Shown: positions 63,006 through 64,000 of the stretch, in pieces
Layout: each line of letters begins with the position of its first letter
Position numbering within the stretch: position 1 is the stretch's first letter
NCBI GenBank assembly: GCA_937873695.1
Contig: CALMYL010000017.1
Span: 79,214-143,213, forward strand
Length of the DNA: 64,000 nucleotides
Direction of reading: 5' to 3'
From: an uncultured Ignavibacteria bacterium
GTDB taxonomy: Bacteria; Bacteroidota; Ignavibacteria; Tepidaquicellales; OLB5
Translations under genes and position numbers: made by a program
Notes under the pieces: model-generated
Seen by the model: only the letters and a program-made list of their open reading frames with translations
What the model was told of the DNA's origin: nothing
Databases searched by the model: none

Positions 63006-64000
63006 TCACTTAAGCAAGTCAAACGATGTTGTGTGTGATTCCGGATTAAGAATAAACGCAAGTGTATATGCAGCTACAGCTATTATCAACCCATACATGA
63101 ATATATTATAACATATCCTCAGGTATTTATATTTCCTGCCCAGAACCTGCCCAAGAAAGTAAAAATCCTTGACCATGCTTCCGTACAGGTAATCCTTATC
63201 ATGCATTAACTGATCCATACCCCACTGAAAATCTCCCAGCGGCATGTTAAAGAAATTACCGAAGAACAAAAGGTTTGTTTTCTTTTGTTCAATATCCAGC
63301 TTAGTGAAAGTACCCGAAGTAATGCTTGGCCGTGTAACAAACACTGCAAAAATTATACAGGTTAAACATACTGTGAGCATTATAAAAGTAGGAATGGTAA
63401 GGTAGGGATATTCAACAAGTTTCCTTAGAAGCGTTGTTACTATAATACCTATTATCAGCGTATTGATACTGATCATAATATTAGCTTTGCTGTCAGCCAT
63501 CGCTGAAAATTCAACATGAGTTCTGACGGTATTGCGGAACATTGTTTCTATTCCGCGTTCTGCTACTTTAGCCGATTCCTTTTTAAATGCTATCTTTTCT
63601 TTTTCAACAGCCAGCTTCTCTTCATCTTTTCTTGAATGGATCTTTTGCTTTTCAAGCTCCAGTTTCTGCCTGTCGAACTCAAGTTTTGCCTTTTTACCGG
63701 CTTCTTCTTCTGCCTGCTGAAGCAGTTTTTTATAGCACTTCTGTGCTTTCAAAAGATTTAAAGCCTGTTGTGGTTCAAATTTTCTGCGTGAGTACTGAGT
63801 GAAAAATTTGTGAGTTGAAAGCAGCTCTGCGCTTTGCCTGTACCATTCGGCGTCAGTTACCTGTTTTATGCCAAGAGATTCCCATTCATTTCTGAGTAAA
63901 TCAGAGTAATCAAAGAAATCTTCACGCCCAAAATGGATAAGGTCAGCATCGCAAATTACCTGTTCCGGCAAACTCTGCGGAAGCTGAGGCATTTTTGTTG
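63006..64000 (-). CDS. HD-domain/PycTM (Pycsar-effector-type) membrane protein, cut by right window edge
   Basis: The visible 328 residues start (first Met at 63992) in the C-terminal part of an HD phosphohydrolase domain (VICDADLIHFGREDFFDYSDLLRNEWE). A long charged coiled coil (about 90-145) is followed by a DUF5706/PycTM-type domain (TVRTHVEFSAMADSKANIMI, then LIIGIIVTTLL, FIMLTVCLTCIIFAVFV and a C-terminal helix). No stop separates the first Met from the window edge, so the gene extends outside. In Pycsar defence, this membrane domain is the effector that responds to cyclic nucleotides; the HD-fused form may be a relative with a housekeeping role. Confidence 0.82.
   Translation of the reverse strand, partial: TKMPQLPQSLPEQVICDADLIHFGREDFFDYSDLLRNEWESLGIKQVTDAEWYRQSAELLSTHKFFTQYSRRKFEPQQALNLLKAQKCYKKLLQQAEEEAGKKAKLEFDRQKLELEKQKIHSRKDEEKLAVEKEKIAFKKESAKVAERGIETMFRNTVRTHVEFSAMADSKANIMISINTLIIGIIVTTLLRKLVEYPYLTIPTFIMLTVCLTCIIFAVFVTRPSITSGTFTKLDIEQKKTNLLFFGNFFNMPLGDFQWGMDQLMHDKDYLYGSMVKDFYFLGQVLGRKYKYLRICYNIFMYGLIIAVAAYTLAFILNPESHTTSFDLLK

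Noticed and set aside
58286..64000. A canonical Pycsar operon (cyclase plus PycTM effector)
   Set aside because: The cyclase has four membrane helices and lies 3.7 kb away on the other strand with ppk1, sixA and a K+ channel gene between. Only a loose link can be proposed.

Overview
The window is about 64 kb of AT-rich bacterial chromosome with dense coding on both strands. No intergenic stretch exceeds about 300 bases, and I saw no tRNA, rRNA, CRISPR array or transposase. Seven predicted secreted proteins end in a type IX secretion (T9SS, Por-type) C-terminal domain with the YPNPFNPxT motif. Together with a TonB-dependent receptor carrying a CarboxypepD_reg-like domain, a DUF3667 protein and many lipoproteins, this points to the Bacteroidota/Chlorobiota/Ignavibacteriota superphylum. 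The exact CTD flavour (NYPNPFNPxTxI) suggests an Ignavibacteria-like organism; that lineage call is inference. SdhAB, KsgA, Mfd, Obg, GatA, PurS/PurQ and Ppk1 mark it as core chromosome rather than a mobile island.

Layout. 1-0.66 kb: C-terminal half of an MFS transporter cut by the window edge. 0.8-9.4 kb (+): four secreted T9SS cargo proteins (a beta-helix protein, two paralogous M14 zinc carboxypeptidases, an M43 metalloprotease with a PKD domain). 9.5-11.3 kb (+): a PQQ-type propeller lipoprotein overlapping a PEGA-domain membrane protein. 11.3-20.5 kb (-): a tight eight-gene run (echA-like, S1C protease with TPRs, sdhA, sdhB, unknown protein, obg, surE, esterase). 20.7-22.0 kb (-): a zinc-ribbon protein and an EamA transporter. 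22.0-22.9 kb: a GC-rich inverted-repeat element and a DUF3667 membrane protein. 23-29.8 kb (-): a YVTN-type propeller lipoprotein, a third M14 carboxypeptidase, a TonB-dependent receptor and a helical-repeat protein. 29.9-34 kb: two convergent T9SS propeller proteins separated by a structured intergenic region. 34-40.7 kb (-): penicillin acylase, ksgA, mfd. 40.8-45.1 kb (+): thioredoxin/TPR protein, small membrane protein, purS, purQ, a 30-residue membrane ORF, tatA, gatA. 45.5-48.6 kb (+): FMN reductase, a pentameric ligand-gated ion channel homologue and a Tat-exported flavin amine oxidase. 48.6-53.5 kb: MA-like peptidase lipoprotein, ArsC, a five-PAS histidine kinase and TonB. 53.6-59.3 kb: SdiA-regulated-like lipoprotein, a predicted kinase-fold/Omp85 fusion, a PAP2 phosphatase and a membrane class III nucleotide cyclase. 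59.3-64 kb: Ppk1 with SixA, a TrkA-N potassium channel, and an HD/PycTM (Pycsar-effector-type) protein cut by the right edge.

How genes work together. The secreted peptidases, propeller proteins, TonB and TonB-dependent receptor fit a lifestyle of degrading extracellular protein and importing products. The most unusual set is the FMN reductase / ligand-gated channel / amine oxidase run: the channel carries the FPFD motif and four-helix layout of the Cys-loop superfamily, and its gene lies 6 nt upstream of a Tat-exported amine oxidase, suggesting linked sensing and oxidation of extracytoplasmic amines. Secondary points of interest are the kinase-like domain fused to an Omp85 barrel, the PycTM-domain protein near a nucleotide cyclase with non-canonical base-recognition positions, and a palindromic repeat inserted in frame inside a T9SS sorting domain.
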